Origin: Gammaproteobacteria bacterium
GTDB lineage: Bacteria; Pseudomonadota; Gammaproteobacteria; Pseudomonadales; Azotimanducaceae
Assembly (NCBI GenBank): GCA_030425195.1
Contig: JAUIAV010000002.1
Coordinates: forward strand, 62,001-126,000
DNA: 64,000 nt
Reading direction: 5' to 3'
The notes beneath the pieces were generated by a model. It saw only the letters and a list, made by a program, of their open reading frames with translations, searched no databases and was not told where the DNA came from. Shown piece by piece: positions 42,024 through 50,996 of this stretch. Both the position numbers and the translations under genes were made by a program. Within the stretch, counting starts at the first letter, position 1. Each line of letters opens with the position of its first letter.

Positions 42024-45001
42024 TCAGCGACGGTCACGTTCAGGGACATCTGCACCAGACCGTCGTCGTTCAGCACCACTTCCTCGGTGGGGAGTGCCTC
42101 GATGCGGGTGTCTTCCAGGCCGGCGACGGTGGTCAGGGTGTCCCGGATGGCCGCGATCCTTTCCTGTGCGAGCGCGTTCAGATCACCGTCCGGGACGTCC
42201 AGGGCGGTGATCAGGGCTTCACGCAGATCGGCGCTGTAGGCGGGTATGTCGATCCCGGTTTCACCGGACTCGGTCCCGGAGCGGTGGGCCTCCGCGACAG
42301 CGCCCCGTTCCGGCTGCAGGCCGGCCTCGTCGTAGAGCGCTTCCAGGACCTGCTGGCGCTGTTCCGTGCGGGACAGATCCGACTGCGGATGTTCGGCGAT
42401 ACGGCCGGCGATGGTGTCATCCACCAGGGCTTCGGCCATGGCCCGTCTGTCAGCATCCGGGCTGATGACCGGGGAGACCTGCAGGATCAGCTGAGGTCGC
42501 TGGGCCAGCGCATCCGTGAGGCTGGCGAGGGTCTCACGTTGAGGCGGGGAGAGGGTGCTGGCGCCGGGCTCGAAACCGATGTGCTCGAGCTCGTCCGGCG
42601 CCATGCCCACCAGCGAACCCAGCAGCCGGAAGGGCGCGGCAACGATGCCGCCGAGTACATTGGAGAGTGCTTTCATGATTGCGCCGGAATAGCTGAACGA
42701 CGGGTCGTCCAGGGTGCCTGAAACCGGAAAGCTGAAATCCAGCTTGCCCTCGCCGTCTTTCAGAAGCGCGACCGCCATGTCCAGCGGCAGGTTCATCGCC
42801 CCCGGTTGCTCCACTTTCTCGCCCAGGGTCAGATCGCGGATCACCAGCCGGTTGCTGCCTTCCAGGGCTCCCTCGCTGAGCCGGTAGACCAGGGTCAGGT
42901 CGGTCCGGCCTTCGGCGATGGCCCGGCCGGCAAACTTGATGGTGTACGGAGAGACGCGGGGCAGATCCACGTTGTCGAAGTCGATGGTGATGTCCGTGTC
43001 CTGATCCGGGGCGAAGGCGCTGACGCGCCCGTCGATGTTGAGCGCGCCGTACTCGTTCACCTGGCCGGTGAGGTCCACCCGGGCCGGTTCGCGGCTGTTC
43101 GTGGCCAGCGTCGAGAGCTCGCCCGAAAGGTCGGACACCCTGGCTTCGAAAGGCAGCGGCAGCGCGAGGTCTGTGAAGTGTGCGCTGCCGCTGGTGATGC
43201 TCGTTTCACTGACGATGACGTGGAAGGGTGTCCGGCTTTCTGTTTCCCCGGCGTCCGTCTCCGTCTGTTCAGGCGGATCGTCAGTGGCTGGTTCCCGTGC
43301 GTCGATGAAGGTGCGCTGGATGTTGGTGGAGCCGTCCTGTTCGATTTCCACCCGGGCGTATGGCCCGTCGATGGTCAGCAGTGAAAGGTCGAGCCCGGCC
43401 GGGGTCGCGACGAGCTTGTCTACGCTGAGGCTGTCCCAGGAGAAGAGCGGCTCCTTCAGCGCCCGGTCGCTCAACGACAGGGCGTCGAGGCGGAAATCAC
43501 CCCGGTACTCGAACGCCGGATCACTGGCGGCGGTGACCTGCCCGGTGAGGGAGATGCTGCCGGAATCGATCCCGATGTTGGCAACGCTGCTCAGATAGGG
43601 CTGCGCGGCGGCCAGCGCCAGCGCGTCTGCCGATACGGTTGCTTCCAGGCGGACCTCCGGAAAAAGCTGGAGGCGTCCGTTCAGCTCGAGGGTCCCGGCG
43701 GGTGCCAGGGCCGCGGTCACGGAGAGTGGCATCCGTTGTGCATCTGCCAGCGAGAAGTCGTTCAGTTTCAGGCTGAAGTCGGACAGGGCGAGGCGGCCGT
43801 CCTCGAGCGTGGTGTCGGTATGGGAGAGCTGCCAGCCGGTCAGCTCGATCGCCCCGACGCTGACCTGCCAGGGATCCGGCGCGGCATCCGCTGCCGCCTC
43901 AGGGGCCGCTTCCGGAGCAGCCACGGATTCTGTTCCGGTCGGTTCCGGTTCGGATGGCAGGTAGCCGCCGTCTGCGAGCCGAAAGGCCTGAATGTTCACG
44001 TCGTCGAGGCCGATGCGGTCGAGATGAACGGTCTTCTCGGGCCAGGCGAAACGGCCGCCGGTCAGCGAGAATTCGCCAACCCTGACAAGGGGGGGATGAT
44101 CCGGCTGCTGCACGAGCAGTCCGGTCAGGCTGCTGGTGAGATTCTCCAGCCGGACCTGCAACGCACCTTCCGGATTCATCTTCAGCAGGTAGTCGAGCCG
44201 GGCGGTGATCTCCCCCCCTTCGAAGACGAGCGGCAGGTCGAGCTGGTCACGGAAGTAGCGGAAGAGGACCGGCGTGTAAGTGCCTTCGAGCTCGATCGCA
44301 CCGGACAGCGCAACGGGATTCACGGACAGGGATCCGGTCCAGGTCACCCGGGCACCGGATTCGGTCCGGATCGTCACCTGTTGCCGGCCGCTCTGGTCGG
44401 GGAGGGTCGAGAGCTCGGCAACATGGAGATCGATGGGGCTCAGATCCGTGCTGAAAGCTTCGCGCTGGGTCCTGTCGACGACGGTCACGTGTCCTTCGAC
44501 GATCCTGAGGTCGGCAATCCGGAGCCTGGGGATCGGATTGTCCCGGGCCGCGGCCGGTTCGGGTTCCGGGTCGAGCGCAGGCGCCTCGGCGGTGGCCGCC
44601 CAGCGGCCGGCGATCACGCTGAGATTGGTGTCACTCTCGCTGATCCGTTCCAGCCGGAAAGCGGGACGGATCAGGTGGATTTCGTTGAAGCTCCACGCCC
44701 AGCGAAAGAGACTCGACAGCTGGAAGTTCACGTAGAGCCGCTCGAAGGCGAGCAGCGTTTCGCCATCCGTGTCGGTGATCGACAGTCCGTCCACCGCCAG
44801 ACTGAGCGCGAAAGGGTTCAGGCTCAGATTCTCCACACGGGTGTCGAGGGAGAGACGCTCGTCGAGCGTGCCGACGAGCGTGCGCTCGATGAGCCAGGGT
44901 GCGAGCAGGAAACCCGCCGCCGCGTACACGGTGACGATGGCCAGCGCGATCAGTCCGCGGCGGGGCCAGGGCCCCTGTATCAGTCGTTCCTTCTGAACCA
45001 T
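42020..45001 (-). CDS. DUF748 family AsmA-like envelope protein
   Basis: A 993-residue protein with an N-terminal membrane helix (about 15-35) and a long, beta-rich periplasmic body. Repeated segments such as F-E-R-L-Y-V-N-F-Q-L-S-S-L-F-R-W and I-R-L-I-R-P...R-L-E-R-I are typical of DUF748, a branch of the AsmA superfamily whose larger members bridge membranes and move phospholipids. Acidic low-complexity inserts occur near residues 130-150, 350-375 and 585-605. A C-terminal I-G-F-E-P-G-A-S-T-L-S-P region recalls an OmpA-like start but is followed by a non-OmpA tail. A lipid- or envelope-related role is inferred. Confidence 0.85.
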   Translation of the reverse strand: MVQKERLIQGPWPRRGLIALAIVTVYAAAGFLLAPWLIERTLVGTLDERLSLDTRVENLSLNPFALSLAVDGLSITDTDGETLLAFERLYVNFQLSSLFRWAWSFNEIHLIRPAFRLERISESDTNLSVIAGRWAATAEAPALDPEPEPAAARDNPIPRLRIADLRIVEGHVTVVDRTQREAFSTDLSPIDLHVAELSTLPDQSGRQQVTIRTESGARVTWTGSLSVNPVALSGAIELEGTYTPVLFRYFRDQLDLPLVFEGGEITARLDYLLKMNPEGALQVRLENLTSSLTGLLVQQPDHPPLVRVGEFSLTGGRFAWPEKTVHLDRIGLDDVNIQAFRLADGGYLPSEPEPTGTESVAAPEAAPEAAADAAPDPWQVSVGAIELTGWQLSHTDTTLEDGRLALSDFSLKLNDFSLADAQRMPLSVTAALAPAGTLELNGRLQLFPEVRLEATVSADALALAAAQPYLSSVANIGIDSGSISLTGQVTAASDPAFEYRGDFRLDALSLSDRALKEPLFSWDSLSVDKLVATPAGLDLSLLTIDGPYARVEIEQDGSTNIQRTFIDAREPATDDPPEQTETDAGETESRTPFHVIVSETSITSGSAHFTDLALPLPFEARVSDLSGELSTLATNSREPARVDLTGQVNEYGALNIDGRVSAFAPDQDTDITIDFDNVDLPRVSPYTIKFAGRAIAEGRTDLTLVYRLSEGALEGSNRLVIRDLTLGEKVEQPGAMNLPLDMAVALLKDGEGKLDFSFPVSGTLDDPSFSYSGAIMKALSNVLGGIVAAPFRLLGSLVGMAPDELEHIGFEPGASTLSPPQRETLASLTDALAQRPQLILQVSPVISPDADRRAMAEALVDDTIAGRIAEHPQSDLSRTEQRQQVLEALYDEAGLQPERGAVAEAHRSGTESGETGIDIPAYSADLREALITALDVPDGDLNALAQERIAAIRDTLTTVAGLEDTRIEALPTEEVVLNDDGLVQMSLNVTVAE

Positions 45002-45042
45002 CCGTGGTCCCTGTCAGTATCGTAAGTAGCCTCAGTTCAGGA

Positions 45043-46815
45043 TCAGGGTCCTTCGCGTGTGTAGACGACGGCGCCGCCGAGAATCGTCATGTCCACTTGC
45101 GTGTCGGGCAGTCTGTCGTCGGGCACCGTCAGCAGATCCTGGGACAGAACCACCACGTCGGCGAGCTTGCCCGGTGTCAGACTGCCCTTGATGTCCTCCT
45201 CGAACGCCGCGATCGCGTTGTTGATCGTGTAGCTCGCGAGCGCCTCTTCCCGCGTCATCACGTGCTCGGGATGGAAGGCGGTGCCATCCTTGGTGATTCT
45301 CGTGACCGACGCGGTGTAGGAGGCAATGGCGTCGATGGGTTCCACGGGCACGTCGGTGCCGTTGCCGATCAGCGCCCCGGACTCGATCAGCGTGCGCCAC
45401 GGATAGGAGGTGATCCGGGTACGTTCCTCGCCGAGACGGGAGGGAATCCATGGGCCATCGGAGGTGCAGTGCACGCCCTGCATGGCGGCGATCACGCCGA
45501 GCTCGGCGAACCTGGGCACGTCCGCCGGGTCGATGTGCTGGGCATGCTCGATGCGCCAGCGCAGCTCGGTGCCGTCCACATCCGCGGCTTCGAAAACCCG
45601 CTGGTAGATATCGAGGGTTTCCCGGTTTGCCCGGTCGCCGATGGCATGCGTGTTCACCTGGAAGCCGTGCTTGACGGCGATCTCTGCGGTGCGTTCGATG
45701 TCCTCCACCGGCTCCAGAACCAGGCCCGCCGTGTGCGGCAGATCTTCGTAGGGTTCCAGCAGCCAGGCACCGTGGGCACCGAGGGCGCCGTCGATCTGAC
45801 GCTTGATGGATCGTACGGTCAGGAAGTCGTTGCCTTCGGCCACCATGCGGTATTCCGGCAGACGCTCGTCCATCTCCTCGTTGCTGGCCCGGCGCACCAT
45901 CACATAGAGCCGGATGGGCAGCACGCCTTCCTCTTCCAGCCCCCGGAAGAAGTCGATGGTATCGAAGGATGCACCGGCATCGTGGAAGGAGGTGACCCCG
46001 TGGGCGACCGCTTCCTGACCCGCCAGGAAGACGCGCTCGCGCATGACCTGATCGATCTCTTCCGGCGTCTGCCGTGACTCGAATTCCTCCACCGCATCGT
46101 TCAGGAGCCGCTGGGCGGTTTCCCGCAGGAGGCCGGTGGCTCTGCCGTCGGCGTCCCGGACGATGGTGCCGCCGTCCGGATCCGGGGTGTCGTTGCCCAC
46201 GCCGGCGGCGGCAAGTGCGGCATCGTTGGCGAAGGCGGCATGGCCGCTGGCGTGGCCGAGCAGCACGGGATTGTCCGGAGATACGGCGTTCAGAGTGGCA
46301 TTCACCGGAACGCCTTCCACCGCCCCTTCCGGCACGGCGTCCCATTTGTCCTGATGCCAGCCGCGGCCGAAGATCCATTCGCCGGGTTCGGCCTGATCCA
46401 CGGCCACGGCGACCATGTTCACCACCTCATCCCAGTTGCGGACGGTATTCAGGTCGAGAATCTGCTTGGCCCTGCCCAGGCTCATGAAGTGACCGTGGCC
46501 CTCGATGAAACCGGGCATCACGAACCGGCCTTCGAGCTCGATGACTTCCGTGCCGTCCCCGATGTATGCGCTGATGCTCTCGTTCGAGCCCACGGCGACG
46601 ATCTCGGAGCCGGTGATGGCGATGGCTTCGGTGTTGCCGAGCTCGGGATCCACCGTGGCCACCTTGCCGCCCCGCAGTACCAGGTCGGCGCTCGGCACGG
46701 CGGGCACTTCTGCCGCTGGAGGCGCCTCAGCCTCCTGGCTGCAGCCCGCCATCAGAGCGGATGAAACGAAAACGGCGAGCAGAGTAGCCCGCCAGCTGTT
46801 CAAGCTGTACGACAT
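45043..46815 (-). CDS. Lipoprotein amidohydrolase, YtcJ-like
   Basis: A 590-residue metal-dependent hydrolase with a lipoprotein signal: hydrophobic run ending ALMAGC, cysteine near residue 25. The amidohydrolase 3 (YtcJ) pattern follows: A-D-L-V-L-R-G-G-K-V-A-T-V, the first metal motif G-F-I-E-G-H-G-H-F, then I-K-R-Q-I-D-G-A-L-G, N-T-H-A-I-G-D-R-A-N, R-I-E-H-A-Q-H, and I-G-N-G-T-D-V-P-V-E-P carrying the catalytic Asp. The substrate is unknown; relatives act on N-substituted amides or formamides. The ATG at 46815 is preferred over the upstream open frame because it begins the lipoprotein signal. A GC hairpin and a triplet repeat lie just upstream. Confidence 0.87.
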   Translation of the reverse strand: MSYSLNSWRATLLAVFVSSALMAGCSQEAEAPPAAEVPAVPSADLVLRGGKVATVDPELGNTEAIAITGSEIVAVGSNESISAYIGDGTEVIELEGRFVMPGFIEGHGHFMSLGRAKQILDLNTVRNWDEVVNMVAVAVDQAEPGEWIFGRGWHQDKWDAVPEGAVEGVPVNATLNAVSPDNPVLLGHASGHAAFANDAALAAAGVGNDTPDPDGGTIVRDADGRATGLLRETAQRLLNDAVEEFESRQTPEEIDQVMRERVFLAGQEAVAHGVTSFHDAGASFDTIDFFRGLEEEGVLPIRLYVMVRRASNEEMDERLPEYRMVAEGNDFLTVRSIKRQIDGALGAHGAWLLEPYEDLPHTAGLVLEPVEDIERTAEIAVKHGFQVNTHAIGDRANRETLDIYQRVFEAADVDGTELRWRIEHAQHIDPADVPRFAELGVIAAMQGVHCTSDGPWIPSRLGEERTRITSYPWRTLIESGALIGNGTDVPVEPIDAIASYTASVTRITKDGTAFHPEHVMTREEALASYTINNAIAAFEEDIKGSLTPGKLADVVVLSQDLLTVPDDRLPDTQVDMTILGGAVVYTREGP

Positions 46816-46863
46816 GTTGGTCCCGTCCCAGAAAATTCCAACGGGAAGCGTCGCAAAACCCCA

Positions 46864-46883
46864 CCCCGCCCGCAAGGGCGGGG
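46864..46883. repeat. Perfect 8-bp GC hairpin with GCAA tetraloop
   Basis: CCCCGCCC (46864-46871), the loop GCAA, and GGGCGGGG (46876-46883) form a perfect stem-loop in the space between the RidA-like and amidohydrolase genes. GCAA is a stable GNRA tetraloop on the + strand reading. It has no adjoining T-run. It could attenuate or stabilise the minus-strand transcript between these two genes. Confidence 0.6.
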
Positions 46884-46926
46884 GCACGCGAAGGGCGGGG
46901 GCACGCGAAGGGCGGGCGCACGCGAA
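46876..46926. repeat. Three tandem copies of a 17-bp unit
   Basis: The unit GGGCGGGGGCACGCGAA occurs at 46876-46892 and 46893-46909 exactly, and at 46910-46926 with one G-to-C change. The first copy also supplies the right arm of the GC hairpin. The array fills the gap between the RidA-like stop (46945) and the amidohydrolase start. Such minisatellite-like arrays can vary in copy number. Confidence 0.9.
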
Positions 46927-46944
46927 GGAGCTGTTCTCAGCGCA

Positions 46945-47430
46945 TCAGTTGACGGCCGCCCAGCATTCGAGCTCGACCCGGGCATCGAAGGCGAGTCCTG
47001 CTGCCTCGAAGGCGCTGCGCGCGGGCTTGGGGCCCGGGAAGTAGGTGACGTAGACCTCGTTGAAGTCGGCCCATTCGTCGATGTCGGCGATCATCGCCGT
47101 GCACTTCACCACCCGGTCCATGGAGGAGCCGTTGGCTTCCAGAATGTGGCGGATGTTCTCCAGCACCTGTTTCGCTTCCGCCCGGATGCCGCCGGGTGCC
47201 AGGGTGGTGGTGCCGGGCAGATTTCCGAGCTGCCCGGAAAGGATGAGCAGATCACCGACGCGGACGGCAGCGGAGAAGGGAAAATCACCCGCCAGGGGAG
47301 AGCCTGCGTTGGAGTAGGTGACGGGCACCCGCTCGTCAGCCTGCGCTGCCTGTGTCCAGAGGCCGGGTGTGAGGGCGATCAGAGGCAGCAGGGCGAGACG
47401 GGCGAGACGGGAAAGAGGGCGGATCATCAT
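46945..47430 (-). CDS. RidA/YjgF family protein with signal peptide
   Basis: A 161-residue protein: an N-terminal signal peptide (about residues 1-31, cut after QAAQA) and then a RidA domain with G-D-L-L-I-L-S-G-Q-L-G, the conserved active-site Arg in KPARSAFEAAGL, and V-E-L-E-C-W-A-A-V at the end. Cytosolic RidA deaminates reactive enamines/imines; this copy would act in the periplasm. Its start overlaps the stop of the quinoprotein gene (ATGA), so it belongs to the GntR-led operon. It may process a product of the neighbouring oxidase or hydrolase; this is inference. Confidence 0.9.
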   Translation of the reverse strand: MMIRPLSRLARLALLPLIALTPGLWTQAAQADERVPVTYSNAGSPLAGDFPFSAAVRVGDLLILSGQLGNLPGTTTLAPGGIRAEAKQVLENIRHILEANGSSMDRVVKCTAMIADIDEWADFNEVYVTYFPGPKPARSAFEAAGLAFDARVELECWAAVN

Positions 47431-49364
47431 GGCGTTTCCTGCGGGCTGTTCGCATCCAGTGTACGGTTAACGAGCCGGTAGGCCAGCAGCGCGTTGCCGG
47501 GCAGTTCGCCGAACTGGCCGTAGCCCGACTGCACATAAAGCATGTCGTCCACGGCCAGCACGCCGGCAACGTCGATGGATCCGCCATGAGCGGGCACGCC
47601 ATTGACCGTGTCGAATGCCCGGCGGGTCTCAGCCTGCCAGAGCACGGCACCATCCGCCCGGGAGAACGCCCGCATCCGGCCGTCGAGGGCCCCGGCGAGC
47701 ACCAGGTCGTTCACGACCAGCGGCGGTGCGGACAGACCGAAGAAGAACGGGCAGTCCGGATACAGCTCGGCCCGGCCGAAGTACTCGAAGAGATTGGTAT
47801 CGCAGCCTCTCTCCACCGCAGTGTCCCAGAGGCGCCGGCCGTCCTGGAGCGCCAGAGCATAGAGCCCGGGCGCCGGCCGGTAGCCGGGAATCGGATAGGG
47901 CGGATCGGCGGCCGGGGCATAGATCACGCCATCGCTGACGGCGAGTCCCCAGTGAATGCCGCCGAGAGCCGAGCCGGCACCGACCCGCTGGTGCCACAAC
48001 CGGGCGCCCTGTGTATCCGGGTCCAGTGCGTAGACGTCGCCCGATTTCTGGCCGACGATGAGGCGATCCCTGCCCTCACCATCCTGCGCCAGCACCACCG
48101 CCGCACCGATGTCGTGATCGGGGCCGCGCCATTTCGGACAGTTGGGTCCGGGTGGATTCTGATCGCAGGCCATGTTGTAGGCGTCGCCGGCGATGGCCTG
48201 AAAGTGCCAGACGACCTCACCGGTTTCCAGGTCCAGGGCCAGCACCGAGTCGGAAAATCCGGTGGCGGGCAGCGAGGCGTTCTGTCCCGTGCCGACATAG
48301 ACGACGCCACGTCCGGGGTCGACGGTAGGCGTGCTCCACACCGGCACCCCGGAGGGTCCCCAGGCGCGCGTGCCGGCGTCCGTGGTCCCCTGGACCGTTG
48401 CCGGCGGGGTCAGGTGCCTTTCCCAGAGACGTTCACCGCTGACCGCATCCAGTGCCAGGACGCCGCCATGGGAAACACAGCACTCGTAAGCCGGATCGGC
48501 GGCGAGGCCGACTTCGTAGAGAGACACAGGCACGATCAGCCGATTGCCGTGCTGAACCGGCGTGCCGGTCAGCAGGCTGTGCTCGGCGATATGCGCATCA
48601 CTGCGCCAGAGCAGAGCCCCATCCGCCGCGGCCACCGCATTGACGTAGGCGCCGATATCGCCGAAGAAGAGCACGCTTACACCCTCGACCCGGCCGAGGG
48701 TGAGCGCCGTGCGCGGCGGCACTTCGAGCGGCTGGTGCCAGCGGATGCAGCCGCGCTCCCGGTCGAGGGCGAACAGGTGTCCGCTGGCGGCGGCGATGAA
48801 CAGGGTGTCCTCCGTGAGCACAGGCTGGGAGCGGGCATTGGCTACATCGGGCAGGCCGAAGGCCCAGGCCAGCTCCAGATCCTTCACGCTGGCGGCATCG
48901 ATGCTGCTGGCGCCTGCCGGCAAAGCTCCGCTGCTGCGATCGTCTACGGCCCAGCGGGAGAAACGGGGCGTCGGATCGATGTCCGCGTCTTTGCAGAAGG
49001 CGGCGGTCTCCGGTGCGTAAGGTTCCCGCTCTCCGGCGATGAAGGTGGTGATCTCGAGCATCTGAGCGGTACTCAGCCCGGCGGCCTCCGTTTTCATCAT
49101 GCCGTTGGTCATGGCGAACATCACCTGAGCCGGGCCGAGGACGGACAGCGAAGCCAGCGGCAGGGCGCGTTTGAGGTCCGGATTCCCGTGACAGGTGGCG
49201 CAACGGGCGGCGAAGAGTTCCGCGCCGGTCTGTGCGGAAACGGGTTCGACAGCCGCCTCCGACAGGCTCGCCGGTTCCTCGGGCCGCCCGTCGGAACATC
49301 CCACCAGACAGGCAAGCGCCAGAAGCAGCAGCCAGCCGACCAGCTGCTCCCGGGGCAGGCACAT
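47427..49364 (-). CDS. PQQ-type beta-propeller dehydrogenase with N-terminal cytochrome c, lipoprotein
   Basis: A 645-residue protein. The N-terminus has a lipoprotein signal (LACLVGC, Cys near residue 22), then a small cytochrome c domain with CATCH (about residues 54-58) and a Met-rich T-N-G-M-M-K-T-E segment. The rest is a quinoprotein propeller with repeated F-A-L-D-R-E-R-G, L-A-L-D-A-V-S-G-E-R-L-W and L-A-L-D-L-E-T-G-E-V-V-W blades. A vicinal Cys pair in YECCVSHGG recalls the disulfide of quinoprotein alcohol dehydrogenases. The layout resembles cytochrome-containing polyvinyl-alcohol-dehydrogenase-type proteins. The ATG at 49364 shares one base with the permease stop (TGATG). Confidence 0.85.
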   Translation of the reverse strand: MCLPREQLVGWLLLLALACLVGCSDGRPEEPASLSEAAVEPVSAQTGAELFAARCATCHGNPDLKRALPLASLSVLGPAQVMFAMTNGMMKTEAAGLSTAQMLEITTFIAGEREPYAPETAAFCKDADIDPTPRFSRWAVDDRSSGALPAGASSIDAASVKDLELAWAFGLPDVANARSQPVLTEDTLFIAAASGHLFALDRERGCIRWHQPLEVPPRTALTLGRVEGVSVLFFGDIGAYVNAVAAADGALLWRSDAHIAEHSLLTGTPVQHGNRLIVPVSLYEVGLAADPAYECCVSHGGVLALDAVSGERLWERHLTPPATVQGTTDAGTRAWGPSGVPVWSTPTVDPGRGVVYVGTGQNASLPATGFSDSVLALDLETGEVVWHFQAIAGDAYNMACDQNPPGPNCPKWRGPDHDIGAAVVLAQDGEGRDRLIVGQKSGDVYALDPDTQGARLWHQRVGAGSALGGIHWGLAVSDGVIYAPAADPPYPIPGYRPAPGLYALALQDGRRLWDTAVERGCDTNLFEYFGRAELYPDCPFFFGLSAPPLVVNDLVLAGALDGRMRAFSRADGAVLWQAETRRAFDTVNGVPAHGGSIDVAGVLAVDDMLYVQSGYGQFGELPGNALLAYRLVNRTLDANSPQETP

Positions 49365-50062
49365 CAGAGGAACTCCGTCTTCCTGGACTGAGCGTAGAAC
49401 ACCAGGCCGACCAGGACGACGATCGCGCCGATCTGAGCGCCGAGCACGGTGAGATAGGTGGCATTCCAGACCGCCTCGGTACCGTTCACCGTCGAGCGAA
49501 CCGCATGGAAGCTGGCGATCCACCAGATGAACGCCTGGTTGCCCAGATTCGCGGCGACAATGGCCGTGATCGCAGGCGCGATGCCCTGAAAAACCATGGT
49601 GGTGGCGAGGATGATCACGTAGGCGAGCAGCACCGCCACCAGAATGATGGTCATCAGCGGAATGGTTCCGGAGGGCATGACGTCGCCGATGAAGATCACG
49701 TAGCTGGCAGCGGACAGGGTCAGCCAGATGCCGCCCACGAGCAGCAGATTGGCCAGCATCTTGGCCCGGGTGTAGTCGGCGATGGTGATGGGCAGGCTCA
49801 TGATGAACGGCAGGTTCTGCTCCCGGCGCTCTTCCGTGATGGTCTGCATGGCGGCATGCACGCCGGCGCCGAATATCGCTGATATGAACAGGATGAAGGC
49901 GATGGTGCCGGCCGCATCACCCCAGAGCAGAGCGAGCACGATGGAGCCGATTCCGGCCAGCCAGTAGCAGATGGACGGGATCTTCATGATCCTCAGGTCT
50001 TTGAGCACGAGCTCGCGAACCACCGAGGGGGTTGTCTCAACAGCGGTCGTCGATGCGTTCAT
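49364..50062 (-). CDS. ABC-2 type transporter permease
   Basis: A 232-residue membrane protein with six predicted helices (about 33-50, 52-72, 103-125, 138-160, 165-182, 205-225) and the ABC-2 pattern, including a cytoplasmic E-E-R-R-E-Q-N-L-P-F-I-M-S-L-P-I-T coupling stretch after helix 2. It pairs with the ATPase encoded just upstream, whose stop overlaps its start (ATGA). This GntR-YtrA-like regulator/ATPase/ABC-2 permease arrangement is common for stress-type exporters. Substrate unknown. Confidence 0.88.
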   Translation of the reverse strand: MNASTTAVETTPSVVRELVLKDLRIMKIPSICYWLAGIGSIVLALLWGDAAGTIAFILFISAIFGAGVHAAMQTITEERREQNLPFIMSLPITIADYTRAKMLANLLLVGGIWLTLSAASYVIFIGDVMPSGTIPLMTIILVAVLLAYVIILATTMVFQGIAPAITAIVAANLGNQAFIWWIASFHAVRSTVNGTEAVWNATYLTVLGAQIGAIVVLVGLVFYAQSRKTEFL

Positions 50063-50991
50063 GCGGCAGCTCCTTCCATGGACGGGGCGGATCCGGCGGC
50101 CGCGGCGTGCGGTGGCTGTCTGCTCGATTCGACGCTGGCGATGAAGATCTCTTCCAGGGTCAGGCGCTGAACCTCGTTGATCGCCGCACCGGATGCGGTG
50201 AGTTTTTCCTGCAGGGCATCGCTGTAACCCGCGAGCGTGAGCACGATCTGATGGCCGGACCGCTGTACCTCGATGAGCCCGGACATATCCGGCAGCCTAT
50301 AGCGGTCACCGACCACCAGCCTCAGGCGCCGCCAGGAATCGAGAAAGGTCTCCTTGTCGTCGCTGGCAACGATGCTGCCCTGGTTGATGAAGGTGATGTG
50401 ATCGGAGATCTGCTCAACGTCCAGGGTGTTGTGCGAGGAGAAGAGGATCGAACGGTCCTCCGCCTCCATGACCCGCATCATCTCTTCGAGAATCACCTTC
50501 CGGGCAACCGGGTCGAGACCGGTGGTAGGCTCATCGAACACCAGCAGTTTCGGCTTCCGGGCGAACACGGTGAGCAGCGCGGCCTTGACCCGCTGCCCGT
50601 GGGAGAGCCCTTTCACCTTCTGGTCGGGATTCAGCTCGAAACGGCTGAGCAGCTCGGCGGCATAGCCGTCGTCCCAGCCCGGATAGATCCGGCGCAGAAA
50701 GTCGAGATGGAAGCCGATGGTACGGTGTCCGTACAGGCGCATGTCCTCCGAGACGAAGCCGATGTTCCACTTGGCCGCCACCTGCCCGGCCGGCATGTCG
50801 TGACCGAGCACGGTGACCCGGCCGGCGTCCTGGTGCACCAGACCCATGATGATGCGCAGGGTGGTGGACTTGCCGGCCCCGTTGGGGCCGACGAAACCCA
50901 TCACCGAGCCTTCCGGCAGGGTCAGGTCGACGTCCTTCAGGTCGAAGTGCGGATAGCGCTTTGTGACGTTCTCACAGTGGATGGCGTTCAT
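50059..50991 (-). CDS. ABC transporter ATP-binding protein
   Basis: A 310-residue ATPase. Walker A is GPNGAGKST (about residue 38), the signature is LSHGQRVKAALL, and Walker B is LLVFDEPTTGLDP, with the switch His in F-S-S-H-N. A C-terminal domain of about 90 residues follows, as in drug/lipid-export ABC ATPases. The start at 50991 is decided by the ribosome site: AGGAGGTGATT lies eight bases upstream of this ATG, whereas the GTG at 51000 would lie on top of it. It is separated from the GntR gene stop by five bases. It powers the permease encoded next. Confidence 0.92.
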   Translation of the reverse strand: MNAIHCENVTKRYPHFDLKDVDLTLPEGSVMGFVGPNGAGKSTTLRIIMGLVHQDAGRVTVLGHDMPAGQVAAKWNIGFVSEDMRLYGHRTIGFHLDFLRRIYPGWDDGYAAELLSRFELNPDQKVKGLSHGQRVKAALLTVFARKPKLLVFDEPTTGLDPVARKVILEEMMRVMEAEDRSILFSSHNTLDVEQISDHITFINQGSIVASDDKETFLDSWRRLRLVVGDRYRLPDMSGLIEVQRSGHQIVLTLAGYSDALQEKLTASGAAINEVQRLTLEEIFIASVESSRQPPHAAAAGSAPSMEGAAA

Positions 50992-50996
50992 CTGAA

